This document shows positions 24,144-31,851 of a DNA stretch of 32,335 bases, piece by piece. Positions within the stretch are counted from its first letter, which is position 1. The number at the start of each line of letters is the position of its first letter. The translations under genes and the position numbers were made by a program. The notes beneath the pieces were generated by a model. The model saw nothing but the letters and a program-made list of their open reading frames with translations, was not told the DNA's origin and did not search any database. This stretch comes from an uncultured Blautia sp. (GTDB taxonomy: Bacteria; Bacillota; Clostridia; Lachnospirales; Lachnospiraceae), in assembly GCA_900539145.1 (NCBI GenBank), contig UQAX01000033.1, positions 1 to 32,335 of the forward strand, read 5' to 3'.

Positions 24144-26088
24144 GATGAAAAGAATGAAGGAATTGCTGAAAATTTTGACAGAGGCTTCAAAAGCCTATTA
24201 TCAGGAAGACCGAGAAATCATGAGCAATTTTGAGTACGATAAATTGTATGATGAGCTGGCAGAGCTGGAAAGGGAAACTGGCGTTACCTTAGCAGGGAGT
24301 CCCACAGCTTCCGTAGGATATGAAGCATTGAATGAGCTGCCAAAGGAAGCCCATGAAAGTCCTATGCTTTCTCTTGATAAAACAAAAGATATAGAAGCAT
24401 TAAGGGCGTTTATTGGGGCGCAGAAATCCTTGCTTTCATGGAAATTAGACGGACTTACCATTGTATTGACGTACAATGAGGGAAAGCTGCAAAAGGCAGT
24501 CACAAGAGGGAATGGAACGGTAGGAGAAGTTATCACAGGAAATGCAAAGGTCTTTAAGAATATTCCACTTCAGATTGCGTATCAAGGCGAACTTGTTTTG
24601 CGTGGAGAGGCAATTATTACCTATTCTGATTTTGAGAAAATAAATGCGCAGATTGAAGATGTGGATGCAAAGTATAAAAATCCCAGAAACTTATGCAGCG
24701 GTTCTGTAAGACAGTTAAATAATGAAATTACAGCAAAGAGAAATGTGAATTTTTATGCGTTTTCTTTGGTAAAGGCAGAGGGCGTCGATTTTCAAAATTC
24801 ACGGGAACAGCAGTTTTGCTGGTTAAAGGAGCAGGGCTTTGATGTGGTAGAATACCGTGTGGTTACAGGAGAAACACTGGATGAAGCCATGGATTATTTT
24901 TCAAATCAGGTGTCGAAAAATGATTTTCCTTCTGATGGACTTGTGGTTTTATATGATGATATTGCCTATGGGGAGTCTTTGGGAAGCACTGCAAAGTTTC
25001 CGAGAAACGCTTATGCGTTCAAGTGGAAGGATGAAATTAGGGAAACTACTTTAAAAGAAATCGAGTGGAGCGCTTCTAGAACAGGGCTGATTAATCCGGT
25101 GGCAATTTTTGAGCCGGTAGAGCTGGAAGGAACAACAGTAAGCCGTGCCAGCGTGCACAATATCAGTATTATGAAGGAATTGCAGTTGGGAATTGGAGAT
25201 AAAATACAGGTCTACAAGGCAAATATGATTATTCCTCAAATTGCTGAGAACTTAACAAGAAGCGGAAATCTGGAAATTCCGAAAATATGTCCGGTATGTA
25301 AACAAGAAGCCAGAGTGATAAAAACCAATGAAGTGGAAGCGCTGTACTGTATGAATGAAGAATGTCAGGCGAAAAAGATTAAATCATTTACTTTGTTTGT
25401 GAGCAGGGATGCCATGAATATTGACGGTTTATCAGAAGCTACACTGGAAAAATTTATTTTAAAAGGTTTTATTCGTGATTTCGGAGACATTTTTGAAATT
25501 GAAAAATATAAAGATGAAATCTTAGAGATGGAGGGATTTGGACAAAAATCCTACGAAAACCTGATTGCCAGTCTGGAAAAGGCAAAGCACACGACTTTAC
25601 CGAGAGTGCTGTACAGTCTGGGGATTGCCAATATCGGTCTGGCAAATGCGAAGCTTATCTGTAAGGAGCTTCAATATGATATTGAGAAAATGATTGCAGC
25701 CAATGAGGAAGAAATCAGCAGCATAGAAGGAATTGGTCCGGTAATTGCAAAAGCTTATACAGAATATTTTGCAAATGAAGAAAATTTAAAGAAGTTCCGT
25801 CATTTGCTGTCTCATTTAGAGCTGGAAGAGGTAACAAGAGAAGAAAATCTGTCTTTGGAAGGGAAGCAATTTGTTATTACGGGAAGTGTGATACATTTTG
25901 CGAACCGAGCACAGCTAAAGGAAGAAATTGAGAAAAGAGGCGGAAAAGTAACAGGAAGTGTGACCTCAAAAACACATTATCTGATTAACAATGATACAAC
26001 GTCAAATTCTTCAAAAAACAAAAAAGCAAAAGAGCTTGGTATTCCAATTTTATCAGAAGATGATTTTATGAAAATGGCAGGTATGTAA
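24136..26088 (+). CDS. ligA: Divergent NAD-dependent DNA ligase
   Basis: 650-residue protein with the full LigA plan: NAD-binding Ia domain, adenylation domain with Lys103 in WKLDG, OB fold, four-Cys zinc finger (about 385-410), HhH domain and a C-terminal BRCT domain (about 575-650). It departs from canonical LigA at conserved sites. In E. coli numbering, His23 is Tyr22 here, Asp32 is Asn31, RGDG is RGNG (Asn126), and the essential Lys290 of DGVVIK is Leu272 in DGLVVLYDD. Asp285 and Lys314 equivalents (Asp267, Lys296) remain with identical spacing. It may be a second, specialised ligase in this genome. AGGAGG inside rluF supports the start. Confidence 0.85.
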   Translation: MDKMKRMKELLKILTEASKAYYQEDREIMSNFEYDKLYDELAELERETGVTLAGSPTASVGYEALNELPKEAHESPMLSLDKTKDIEALRAFIGAQKSLLSWKLDGLTIVLTYNEGKLQKAVTRGNGTVGEVITGNAKVFKNIPLQIAYQGELVLRGEAIITYSDFEKINAQIEDVDAKYKNPRNLCSGSVRQLNNEITAKRNVNFYAFSLVKAEGVDFQNSREQQFCWLKEQGFDVVEYRVVTGETLDEAMDYFSNQVSKNDFPSDGLVVLYDDIAYGESLGSTAKFPRNAYAFKWKDEIRETTLKEIEWSASRTGLINPVAIFEPVELEGTTVSRASVHNISIMKELQLGIGDKIQVYKANMIIPQIAENLTRSGNLEIPKICPVCKQEARVIKTNEVEALYCMNEECQAKKIKSFTLFVSRDAMNIDGLSEATLEKFILKGFIRDFGDIFEIEKYKDEILEMEGFGQKSYENLIASLEKAKHTTLPRVLYSLGIANIGLANAKLICKELQYDIEKMIAANEEEISSIEGIGPVIAKAYTEYFANEENLKKFRHLLSHLELEEVTREENLSLEGKQFVITGSVIHFANRAQLKEEIEKRGGKVTGSVTSKTHYLINNDTTSNSSKNKKAKELGIPILSEDDFMKMAGM

Positions 26089-26093
26089 AACGT

Positions 26094-27653
26094 ATGAAAA
26101 AAGAAGAAATAAAAGAAAAAGGAATTCAGGGAGTTAAAAAGATTATATTCGGAAGAACGCTGTTTGTAATATTTGCGTTTTTAATTCAGTTTGCTCTGCT
26201 GGCGGTAACCTATATTTGGCTGAGAGATTATAGCTATGTTTTTTACCTATTGTTTGTTGTATTGAGCGTCAGCGTAGTTTTACATCTTTTTAACAGCAAT
26301 GAAAGCCCTGATTTTAAATTGGTGTGGATGTTGCCGCTGGTTATTTTCCCAGTTTTTGGAGCGTTTTTCTATTTATATGTGGCAACCCAACTGGGAACAA
26401 AAATGATTTTCAGGCGCTTGCAGTTTCTCTCGAAATTTACCAGACAGTACGCACCACAAAATACAGAAGTGAAAAATCGCCTGAAAGAGGAAAATTCCCA
26501 GATGGGGCATTTTGTTCAGTATATGGAGGAATATGATAATTGTCCCGTTTTTGACCACACACAGGTGACTTATTATCCTCTTGGTGACGAACAATTTCCG
26601 GATATGCTGGCAGAATTGGAAAAGGCAGAAAAGTTTATCTTTTTAGAATTCTTTATTGTAGAAGAAGGAAACATGTGGAACAGCATTTTGGAGGTTTTGA
26701 AGAAAAAGGTAAAGGAAGGTGTGGAGGTACGTGTTATGTACGATGGTATGTGTGTGCTGGCACTTTTGCCTTACTTTTATCCAAAGCTTTTAGAGGCGGA
26801 GGGTATTCGCTGTAAGATGTTTGCGCCGATTAAACCTGTATTCTCCACACATTATAACAATCGAGACCACAGGAAAATTATGGTTATTGACGGAAAGGTT
26901 GCCTTTACAGGAGGAACAAATCTGGCAGATGAATATATTAATCAAAAGCTGCGTTTCGGACATTGGAAAGATACAGCTGTGAAGCTTACCGGAAAGGCAG
27001 CAGAACGATTTACATATATGTTTTTAGAAATGTGGAATGTTTCTGAGACAAAAGAAGAGAATTATGAGCAATACAAGACACCGGCGAACTTTACCATGCC
27101 AAGTGACGGATATCTCATTCCTTATGAGGTGTGTCCTTTTGGGAAAGAGCGTGTGGGCAAAAAAGTATATCTGGATATCCTGAATACGGCAAAGGACTAT
27201 GTGCATATTATGACACCGTATTTAATTTTAGATTATGAAATGCTGATGGCTCTTACTTATGCTGCCAAAAGAGGGGTGCAGGTATCTATTATTATGCCGC
27301 ATATTCCTGACAAAAAGGCTGCATTTGCTGTGGCAAAGACCTATTATAACGAGCTTTTGGAAGCGGGAGTGGAAATTCATGAATATGAACCGGGCTTTGT
27401 ACATGCAAAGATTTTTGTTGCAGATGATGAAAAAGCAGTAGTCGGAACGGTTAATCTGGACTATCGAAGTCTGTTCCACCATTTTGAATGTGGTGTAATG
27501 ATGTATAAAAATTCACAGATTTTAGAAATTGAAAAAGATTTCCAGACAACGCTGCAAAAGTGTATTAAGATGCAGCCGTCTGATTATAAACGTCAGAAGC
27601 TGGCAATGCGTATTACAGGAAAGATTTTACGTATGTTTGCCCCGCTTATGTAG
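26094..27653 (+). CDS. cls: Cardiolipin synthase (phospholipase D family)
   Basis: 519-residue membrane enzyme that joins two phosphatidylglycerols into cardiolipin. Three hydrophobic segments occupy about residues 20-100. Two PLD catalytic motifs follow: HRKIMVID at His259 and HAKIFVAD at His437, each followed by the GGTNLADEY or GTVNLDYRS context typical of Cls. Length and order are standard. Only five bases separate it from the ligase stop, and the ribosome site is weak (an AGGT in the end of the ligase gene), suggesting coupled translation. It seems to lie in a rluF-ligase-cls-metA run with no evident internal promoter or terminator. Confidence 0.94.
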   Translation: MKKEEIKEKGIQGVKKIIFGRTLFVIFAFLIQFALLAVTYIWLRDYSYVFYLLFVVLSVSVVLHLFNSNESPDFKLVWMLPLVIFPVFGAFFYLYVATQLGTKMIFRRLQFLSKFTRQYAPQNTEVKNRLKEENSQMGHFVQYMEEYDNCPVFDHTQVTYYPLGDEQFPDMLAELEKAEKFIFLEFFIVEEGNMWNSILEVLKKKVKEGVEVRVMYDGMCVLALLPYFYPKLLEAEGIRCKMFAPIKPVFSTHYNNRDHRKIMVIDGKVAFTGGTNLADEYINQKLRFGHWKDTAVKLTGKAAERFTYMFLEMWNVSETKEENYEQYKTPANFTMPSDGYLIPYEVCPFGKERVGKKVYLDILNTAKDYVHIMTPYLILDYEMLMALTYAAKRGVQVSIIMPHIPDKKAAFAVAKTYYNELLEAGVEIHEYEPGFVHAKIFVADDEKAVVGTVNLDYRSLFHHFECGVMMYKNSQILEIEKDFQTTLQKCIKMQPSDYKRQKLAMRITGKILRMFAPLM

Positions 27654-27676
27654 AAAAAAGAAAGGGAGAAAGAGAA

Positions 27677-28597
27677 ATGCCCATTAAAATTCAAAGTGAT
27701 TTACCGGTAAAAGAAATACTGGAAAAAGAAAATATATTTGTCATGGATGAAAAAAGAGCGGTTCATCAGGACATCCGTCCGGTGCAGATTTTGATTTTAA
27801 ATCTGATGCCTTTAAAGGAAGAAACAGAATTGCAGCTTTTGCGCTCTCTGTCTAACACGCCTTTGCAGGTAGACGTTTCTTTTATGATGGTAAGCAGCCA
27901 CGTGTCCAAAAATACAGCTACCAGCCATTTAAACAAATTTTATCAGACTTTTGAGGAAGTAAAAGAGCATAAATTTGACGGTATGATTATTACAGGTGCT
28001 CCGGTAGAGCAAATGGAATTTGAAGAAGTAGACTATTGGCAGGAAATGACAGAAATCATGGAATGGTCTAAAAAGAATGTAACTTCTACGATTTATCTTT
28101 GCTGGGCAGCGCAGGCGGGCTTGTATTATCATTATGGCTTACAAAAAAGAAAAATGGATAAAAAAGTTTTTGGGATTTTTGCTCATAAAGTGGAAAACCG
28201 AAAAATTCCTTTGGTAAGAGGGTTTGATGATGTGTTTTTTGCGCCACATTCCAGACATACAGAAGTACCTGCCGAGGACATTCATAATTGTAAAGAGCTT
28301 ACAGTTCTGGCAGAGTCTGAGGAAGCCGGTGTATTTCTGGCTATGGCAAAGGATGGCAGACAGATTTTTGTCATGGGACATCCGGAATATGACAGAGTGA
28401 CGCTTGACGGAGAATATAAGAGAGATTTGAGCAAAGGGCTTCCGATTGAAATGCCAAAAGGCTATTATCCGGAGGATAATGCAGAGAACAAACCGCTTCT
28501 TATGTGGCGTTCTCATGCCAATAATCTGTATACAAACTGGCTGAATTATTACGTTTATCAGGTGACACCGTATAATTTGGATGGAACACCGTTTTAA
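27677..28597 (+). CDS. metA: Homoserine O-acetyltransferase of the MetA family
   Basis: 306-residue MetA-type acyltransferase activating homoserine for methionine synthesis. Catalytic residues fall at the family positions: Cys142 (LCWAAQAG), His235 and Glu237 (MGHPEYD). Position 111 is Glu in TGAPVEQ; work on Bacillus cereus MetA linked Glu111 to acetyl-CoA use and Gly111 (E. coli) to succinyl-CoA, so acetyl transfer is predicted despite the common succinyltransferase annotation. AAGGGAG precedes the start. It follows cls by 23 bases and has no SAM riboswitch or T-box of its own, so it is probably expressed from upstream. A small terminator hairpin overlaps its stop codon. Confidence 0.95.
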   Translation: MPIKIQSDLPVKEILEKENIFVMDEKRAVHQDIRPVQILILNLMPLKEETELQLLRSLSNTPLQVDVSFMMVSSHVSKNTATSHLNKFYQTFEEVKEHKFDGMIITGAPVEQMEFEEVDYWQEMTEIMEWSKKNVTSTIYLCWAAQAGLYYHYGLQKRKMDKKVFGIFAHKVENRKIPLVRGFDDVFFAPHSRHTEVPAEDIHNCKELTVLAESEEAGVFLAMAKDGRQIFVMGHPEYDRVTLDGEYKRDLSKGLPIEMPKGYYPEDNAENKPLLMWRSHANNLYTNWLNYYVYQVTPYNLDGTPF

Positions 28598-28609
28598 TGC
28601 GGTGTTTTA
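28585..28609 (+). terminator. Short terminator overlapping the metA stop
   Basis: AACACCG (28585-28591) pairs with CGGTGTT (28600-28606), followed by only a few T residues. The stem contains the last codons and stop of metA. Confidence 0.55.
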
Positions 28610-28674
28610 GAGGTGTTGTGGAAAATTAAAAATATCGTAAAATGATGTGAAATGTCGGGCAGCATTAGAAAATT

Positions 28675-28714
28675 GGGAGTACAAAGGGAGTATAGAAAAG
28701 TCTTTATGGGAGTA
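28675..28714 (+). promoter_or_regulatory. Three helically phased GGGAGTA repeats
   Basis: The heptamer GGGAGTA occurs at 28675, 28686 and 28708, that is 11 and 22 bases apart, on one face of the helix. TATGAT (28722-28727) and TATAAA (28727-28732) follow as possible -10 elements with poor -35 boxes, as at activator-dependent promoters. This could be an operator array for a small transcript ending at 28794; the factor is unknown. Confidence 0.4.
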
Positions 28715-28755
28715 TAAGCAATATGATATAAACTGTCTTTTGGAATAAGATTATG

Positions 28756-28794
28756 AGGGTATATTGTGTAAGTGCAATATGCCCTTAAATTTTT
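28756..28794 (+). terminator. Hairpin with U-rich tail between metA and the nucleotidyltransferase gene
   Basis: AGGGTATATTG (28756-28766) pairs with CAATATGCCCT (28775-28785), with one G-U pair, followed by TAAATTTTT. It could end a short transcript starting near 28738, a possible small RNA of about 55 nt, or stop metA read-through. Confidence 0.6.
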
Positions 28795-28823
28795 GGAAAA
28801 GTGATGCTGGAAATTAGAAAATA

Positions 28824-28832
28824 TGCTAGAAT
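28824..28832 (+). promoter_or_regulatory. Extended -10 promoter of the nucleotidyltransferase gene
   Basis: TGCTAGAAT gives an extended -10 (hexamer at 28827-28832) with no good -35. The start codon at 28874 follows after about 40 bases. Confidence 0.45.
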
Positions 28833-28873
28833 AACAGAAATAAATAAATTTTTAAATTCGTAAGGTGATTATT

Positions 28874-29527
28874 ATGGTAGATATTTCTGCATGGACAGAC
28901 AAGTTTTTACAAGTCTTAACCAAAAACTTTGGAGAGCGGATATGGTTTGTCGGATTACAGGGAAGTTACGCTCGTGGTGAAGCAACGGAAACAAGTGATA
29001 TTGATATGGTTGTAATACTTGATGAGGTCTCTGTTTTGGATATTCAAAAATATAATGCTATGTTAGATACGTTATTCAATCGAGAACAGATTTGCGGTTT
29101 CCTGTCAGGAAAACAAGAACTTTTACATTGGGAACCATCGGACCTTTTTCAATTTTATAACGATACAAAACCAATCAAAGGAAGTCTTGATGAATTATTG
29201 GTATTGCTTGATACGGCAGCTGTAAACAGAGCAATTAAAATTGGGGCATGCAATATCTATCATGGCTGTGTACATAATATGCTGTATGAAAAAAGTGAGG
29301 AAATTTTGAGAGGATTATATAAATCAGCTTCTTTTGTTGTACAGGCAATCTGTTTTAAACAAACAGGAAAATATGTTTGCCAACAGAAAAAATTGTTTCA
29401 AATCGTTGAGCCAGATGAGCAAGTGATTGTTCATACATTCTTGGAATTAAAGAGCGGAGGTCTGACTAATTTTCAAAAGATGTCAGAAACTCTGTTTGAG
29501 TGGTCTAAGAAGTGGATTACAGAATAA
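28874..29527 (+). CDS. Nucleotidyltransferase-domain protein (aminoglycoside/MNT-like)
   Basis: 217-residue protein with a polymerase-beta-type nucleotidyltransferase motif at residues 30-44: GSYARGEATETSDID, with Asp42 and Asp44 as likely metal ligands. The C-terminal half is helical, resembling the HEPN or kanamycin-nucleotidyltransferase C-domain in general character. The start at 28874 is favoured by AAGGTG just upstream; a GTG at 28865 is possible. The family includes antibiotic adenylyltransferases, antitoxin-like MNT proteins and uncharacterised enzymes, and no drug substrate can be named. It is followed after 17 bases by a GNAT acetyltransferase, a pairing that recalls small-molecule or aminoglycoside modification, but this is speculation. 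Confidence 0.85.
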   Translation: MVDISAWTDKFLQVLTKNFGERIWFVGLQGSYARGEATETSDIDMVVILDEVSVLDIQKYNAMLDTLFNREQICGFLSGKQELLHWEPSDLFQFYNDTKPIKGSLDELLVLLDTAAVNRAIKIGACNIYHGCVHNMLYEKSEEILRGLYKSASFVVQAICFKQTGKYVCQQKKLFQIVEPDEQVIVHTFLELKSGGLTNFQKMSETLFEWSKKWITE

Positions 29528-29544
29528 TTTGAGGGGGGAATATT

Positions 29545-30033
29545 TTGGTTATATTGAGGATTGATGAAAATAATGTAGATGAAACAGCGCCGTTAGTTGC
29601 TGACTTTCGAGTGGAATTAAATTCTTATAAAGGCATAGAAGCTCGGCCGGATATTCAAGAAGGAAAAGAAGATTTGTTTTATTTTTTAAAAGCTCAATAT
29701 CCTGTTTTTGTTGCAAAAGAGGATGGAAAAGCTGTCGGATATCTTGTATGCAGGATTGAAGATGAGGTTTTATGGGTAGAGCATCTTTTTGTAAGCCGTG
29801 ATTATAGAAGAAAAGGTATTGCTTCTTTGCTGTTTCAAAAAGCAGAAGAAATTGCCGAGTCAATGGGACAGGAAACCGTTTTTAATTATGTGCATCCCAA
29901 TAATGACAGAATGATAGAATTTTTACGCTCAAAAGGCTATACAGTATTGAACTTGATTGAAATCCGAAAGCCTTACAAAGATGAGAAAATCAGCACTACA
30001 ATTAAGGTGGATAAGCATACGTTTGATTATTAA
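29545..30033 (+). CDS. GNAT family N-acetyltransferase
   Basis: 162-residue GNAT acetyltransferase. The acetyl-CoA loop reads VSRDYRRKGIASLLFQKAEE (about residues 93-112), preceded by the beta4 strand LWVEHLF and followed by a NYVHPNNDRMIEFLRSKGY segment typical of the family. The substrate is unknown. The start codon is TTG at 29545, placed about six bases after a strong GAGGGGGGAA ribosome site; no ATG is suitably placed. It follows the nucleotidyltransferase gene closely and probably shares its transcript. A promoter for the next gene lies 42 bases after its stop. Confidence 0.87.
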   Translation: MVILRIDENNVDETAPLVADFRVELNSYKGIEARPDIQEGKEDLFYFLKAQYPVFVAKEDGKAVGYLVCRIEDEVLWVEHLFVSRDYRRKGIASLLFQKAEEIAESMGQETVFNYVHPNNDRMIEFLRSKGYTVLNLIEIRKPYKDEKISTTIKVDKHTFDY

Positions 30034-30074
30034 GAAGATTTTCTAAGGAAATAGCCAATTCTCCAGCTGTTCGA

Positions 30075-30103
30075 TTGTCAATTTGTGTGTTCTAAGATAA
30101 AAT
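30075..30103 (+). promoter_or_regulatory. Promoter of the membrane XRE regulator gene
   Basis: TTGTCA (30075-30080), 17-base spacer, TAAAAT (30098-30103). The ribosome site GGAGG (30112-30116) follows almost at once. Confidence 0.7.
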
Positions 30104-30124
30104 TGGCATACGGAGGTGGTAGAA

Positions 30125-30889
30125 ATGTTTGAAATTGACAAGCAAAGATTTGGAAAATTTGTGGCGGAGCTGCGGAAAGAGAAAGGCGTTACTCAAAAAG
30201 AGCTTGCAAAAGAATTATTTATATCAGATAAAGCGATTAGCAAGTGGGAAACCGGAGTGAGTATACCGGATACAGCCTTATTAGTTCCATTGGCAAACTT
30301 GTTAGGTGTTTCTGTTACGGAACTTCTAATGTGCGAAAAAATGGAACAAGGTGATACATTAGAAACAGATAAGGTGGAAAAGATTGTTAAAACGGCAATT
30401 ACTTATTCAGAAGAAAATCCAAAAAGAGCATATCAAGAGAAAAGTCACCGGAAATGGATTGCTCTATATATTTTATCTTTTTTAGCAGGCAGTGTTGGAA
30501 CTTTTTTTAATGGTATAACAAAGCAACCATGCTTAGAAATATTAGGAATAACATTGCTTTTGTATGCTATATTTGGAGGATACTTTTGTTGTTTTGTAAA
30601 AATTAAGTTGCCTCGATTTTATGACGAAAATAGTGTCAATTTTGTATATGATGGTGCATTTCGTATGAATATGGTAGGTGTTAAATTTAATAATCGTAAT
30701 TGGAAATATATTGTAAGGACAACCCGTATTTCTATGTGCTTATCCATGGTAAGTTTACCTATTATCAATTTTTTTATGGGAAGTATAACGCCAAAAGGAT
30801 GGAACAGTAGTGGAGCAGCCATATTATTAGTAACATTTTTTTGCAGCATTTTTCTTCCTATGTATATAATGGGTAAAAAATGTGAATGA
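30125..30889 (+). CDS. XRE-family HTH regulator with membrane C-terminal domain
   Basis: 254-residue protein. A Cro/CI-type helix-turn-helix occupies residues about 10-64 (GVTQKELAKELFISDKAISKWETG). A charged linker follows, then four hydrophobic segments (about 111-129, 137-157, 199-219, 229-247). A short soluble loop between the second and third (FYDENSVNFVYDGAFRMN) is typical of a Lachnospiraceae-type family. It is likely a membrane-tethered sensor-regulator. The start at 30125 is chosen over a GTG at 30116 because the GGAGG ribosome site covers that codon. It heads a probable operon with the two small genes downstream (67- and 24-base gaps). Confidence 0.88.
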   Translation: MFEIDKQRFGKFVAELRKEKGVTQKELAKELFISDKAISKWETGVSIPDTALLVPLANLLGVSVTELLMCEKMEQGDTLETDKVEKIVKTAITYSEENPKRAYQEKSHRKWIALYILSFLAGSVGTFFNGITKQPCLEILGITLLLYAIFGGYFCCFVKIKLPRFYDENSVNFVYDGAFRMNMVGVKFNNRNWKYIVRTTRISMCLSMVSLPIINFFMGSITPKGWNSSGAAILLVTFFCSIFLPMYIMGKKCE

Positions 30890-30956
30890 GAAGTATATGT
30901 GAATATAGATGTAATAGTGAGAAACTGGAATAATGATAAAACAGGAGGAGAGGAAA

Positions 30957-31196
30957 ATGAAAAAAATCCATGGTATTGTTTTAGCTATAATCGGAATTAT
31001 AGCAGCATTATTTGGTATTGTGTTAAGGCTAAAAGAAAATACAGCCATATCTATTATTGGCGGTGCAGATGGACCGACTTCTATTTATGTTGCCGGTAAA
31101 ATCAGCAATATTCCGGTGACAATTAGTGTTGTTTTGGGTATTGTTTTACTGGTAATTGGTGTTTTCGTAATGATAAGAAACTATAAGAAAAAATAA
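30957..31196 (+). CDS. 79-residue membrane protein with the OadB-type GGADGPT motif
   Basis: Two membrane helices (about residues 5-24 and 53-73) flank a central segment SIIGGADGPTSIYVAGK (32-48). This segment matches region IIIa of the beta subunit of sodium-pumping decarboxylases (OadB and relatives), where the Asp of GGADGPT (here Asp38) is needed for sodium binding and translocation. OadB is several times longer and polytopic, so this is a miniature or relic, not a complete subunit. The start is supported by AGGAGGAGAGG just upstream. No alpha/gamma decarboxylase or biotin carrier gene is in the window. It lies between a membrane-tethered XRE regulator and a MazG-like hydrolase. Function unknown. 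Confidence 0.85.
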   Translation: MKKIHGIVLAIIGIIAALFGIVLRLKENTAISIIGGADGPTSIYVAGKISNIPVTISVVLGIVLLVIGVFVMIRNYKKK

Positions 31197-31220
31197 GAAT
31201 TTATTGGAGAAGGAAAGAAA

Positions 31221-31556
31221 ATGAATGTGAATGAATATCAAACATTAGCAATGACTACACTTAATCCGGAACTTGATAAAAGGGAAGTTTTAATTAACAG
31301 TGTAATGGGATTGTGCGGAGAAGCAGGAGAAGCCATTGACATTGTGAAAAAGTGGATGGCGCAAGGACATGAATTAGATAAAGAACACTTGAAAAGCGAG
31401 CTTGGCGATATTGCGTGGTATTTAGCGGAGGCGGCTACGGCGTTAGATATTTCTCTTGAGGAGGTTTTTCAGGCGAATATTGATAAACTGAAAAAGCGAT
31501 ATCCTAAAGGTTTTGATGCTGAAAAGTCATTGGTTAGATTAAAGGGAGATATATAA
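31221..31556 (+). CDS. MazG-like nucleotide pyrophosphohydrolase
   Basis: 111-residue all-alpha NTP pyrophosphohydrolase of the MazG/dCTPase-like superfamily. The metal-binding pattern is visible as Glu34 and Glu37 in GLCGEAGEAID, then Glu60 and Asp63 in SELGDIAWYL. Such enzymes cleave (d)NTPs to (d)NMP and pyrophosphate, clearing non-canonical nucleotides or adjusting nucleotide signals; the substrate is not predictable. A GGAGAAGGAAAG ribosome site precedes the start. It follows the 79-residue membrane protein by 24 bases. A good terminator lies about 100 bases after the stop. Confidence 0.9.
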   Translation: MNVNEYQTLAMTTLNPELDKREVLINSVMGLCGEAGEAIDIVKKWMAQGHELDKEHLKSELGDIAWYLAEAATALDISLEEVFQANIDKLKKRYPKGFDAEKSLVRLKGDI

Positions 31557-31659
31557 ATTTTGATTTAAAGAATGGAATTTGGCATCACTAGCAGGTTAAG
31601 CAAAGCGGTGTAAAGTGAATTTCATTTGCTTCTCTAAAATACAAAAATTACAGGTTGTA

Positions 31660-31693
31660 GCAGACGGTTTTTGGTAACTGTCTGCATTTTTTT
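31660..31693 (+). terminator. Terminator after the MazG-like gene
   Basis: GCAGACGGTT (31660-31669) pairs with AACTGTCTGC (31676-31685) with one G-U pair and loop TTTGGT, followed by ATTTTTTT. Confidence 0.88.
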
Positions 31694-31741
31694 ATCATAG
31701 TTGAAGTAGTATCATTCAGGACTTGACGTAGAGGAATTACT

Positions 31742-31815
31742 GAATTTCAGCTATTATTGTAAAAACTGGATTTTAGAGATTATTAAAATAAGGTGAGATA
31801 TTGTGACTGAAATTC
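31742..31815 (+). promoter_or_regulatory. Inverted repeat flanking the lipoprotein promoter
   Basis: GAATTTCAG (31742-31750) is a perfect inverted match to CTGAAATTC (31807-31815). Between them lie TTGTAA (31757-31762) and TATTAA (31781-31786), an 18-base-spaced weak promoter. It could be an operator pair or chance; the rest of 31557-31851 shows only the terminator before it. Confidence 0.35.
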
Positions 31816-31851
31816 GTAGTATAAAGGTAAGAGAGAAGGGAGGAATGAGTT

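Noticed and set aside
27654..27676. SAM riboswitch upstream of metA
   Set aside because: Only 23 bases separate cls and metA, too short for any S-box, and no such structure is seen upstream.
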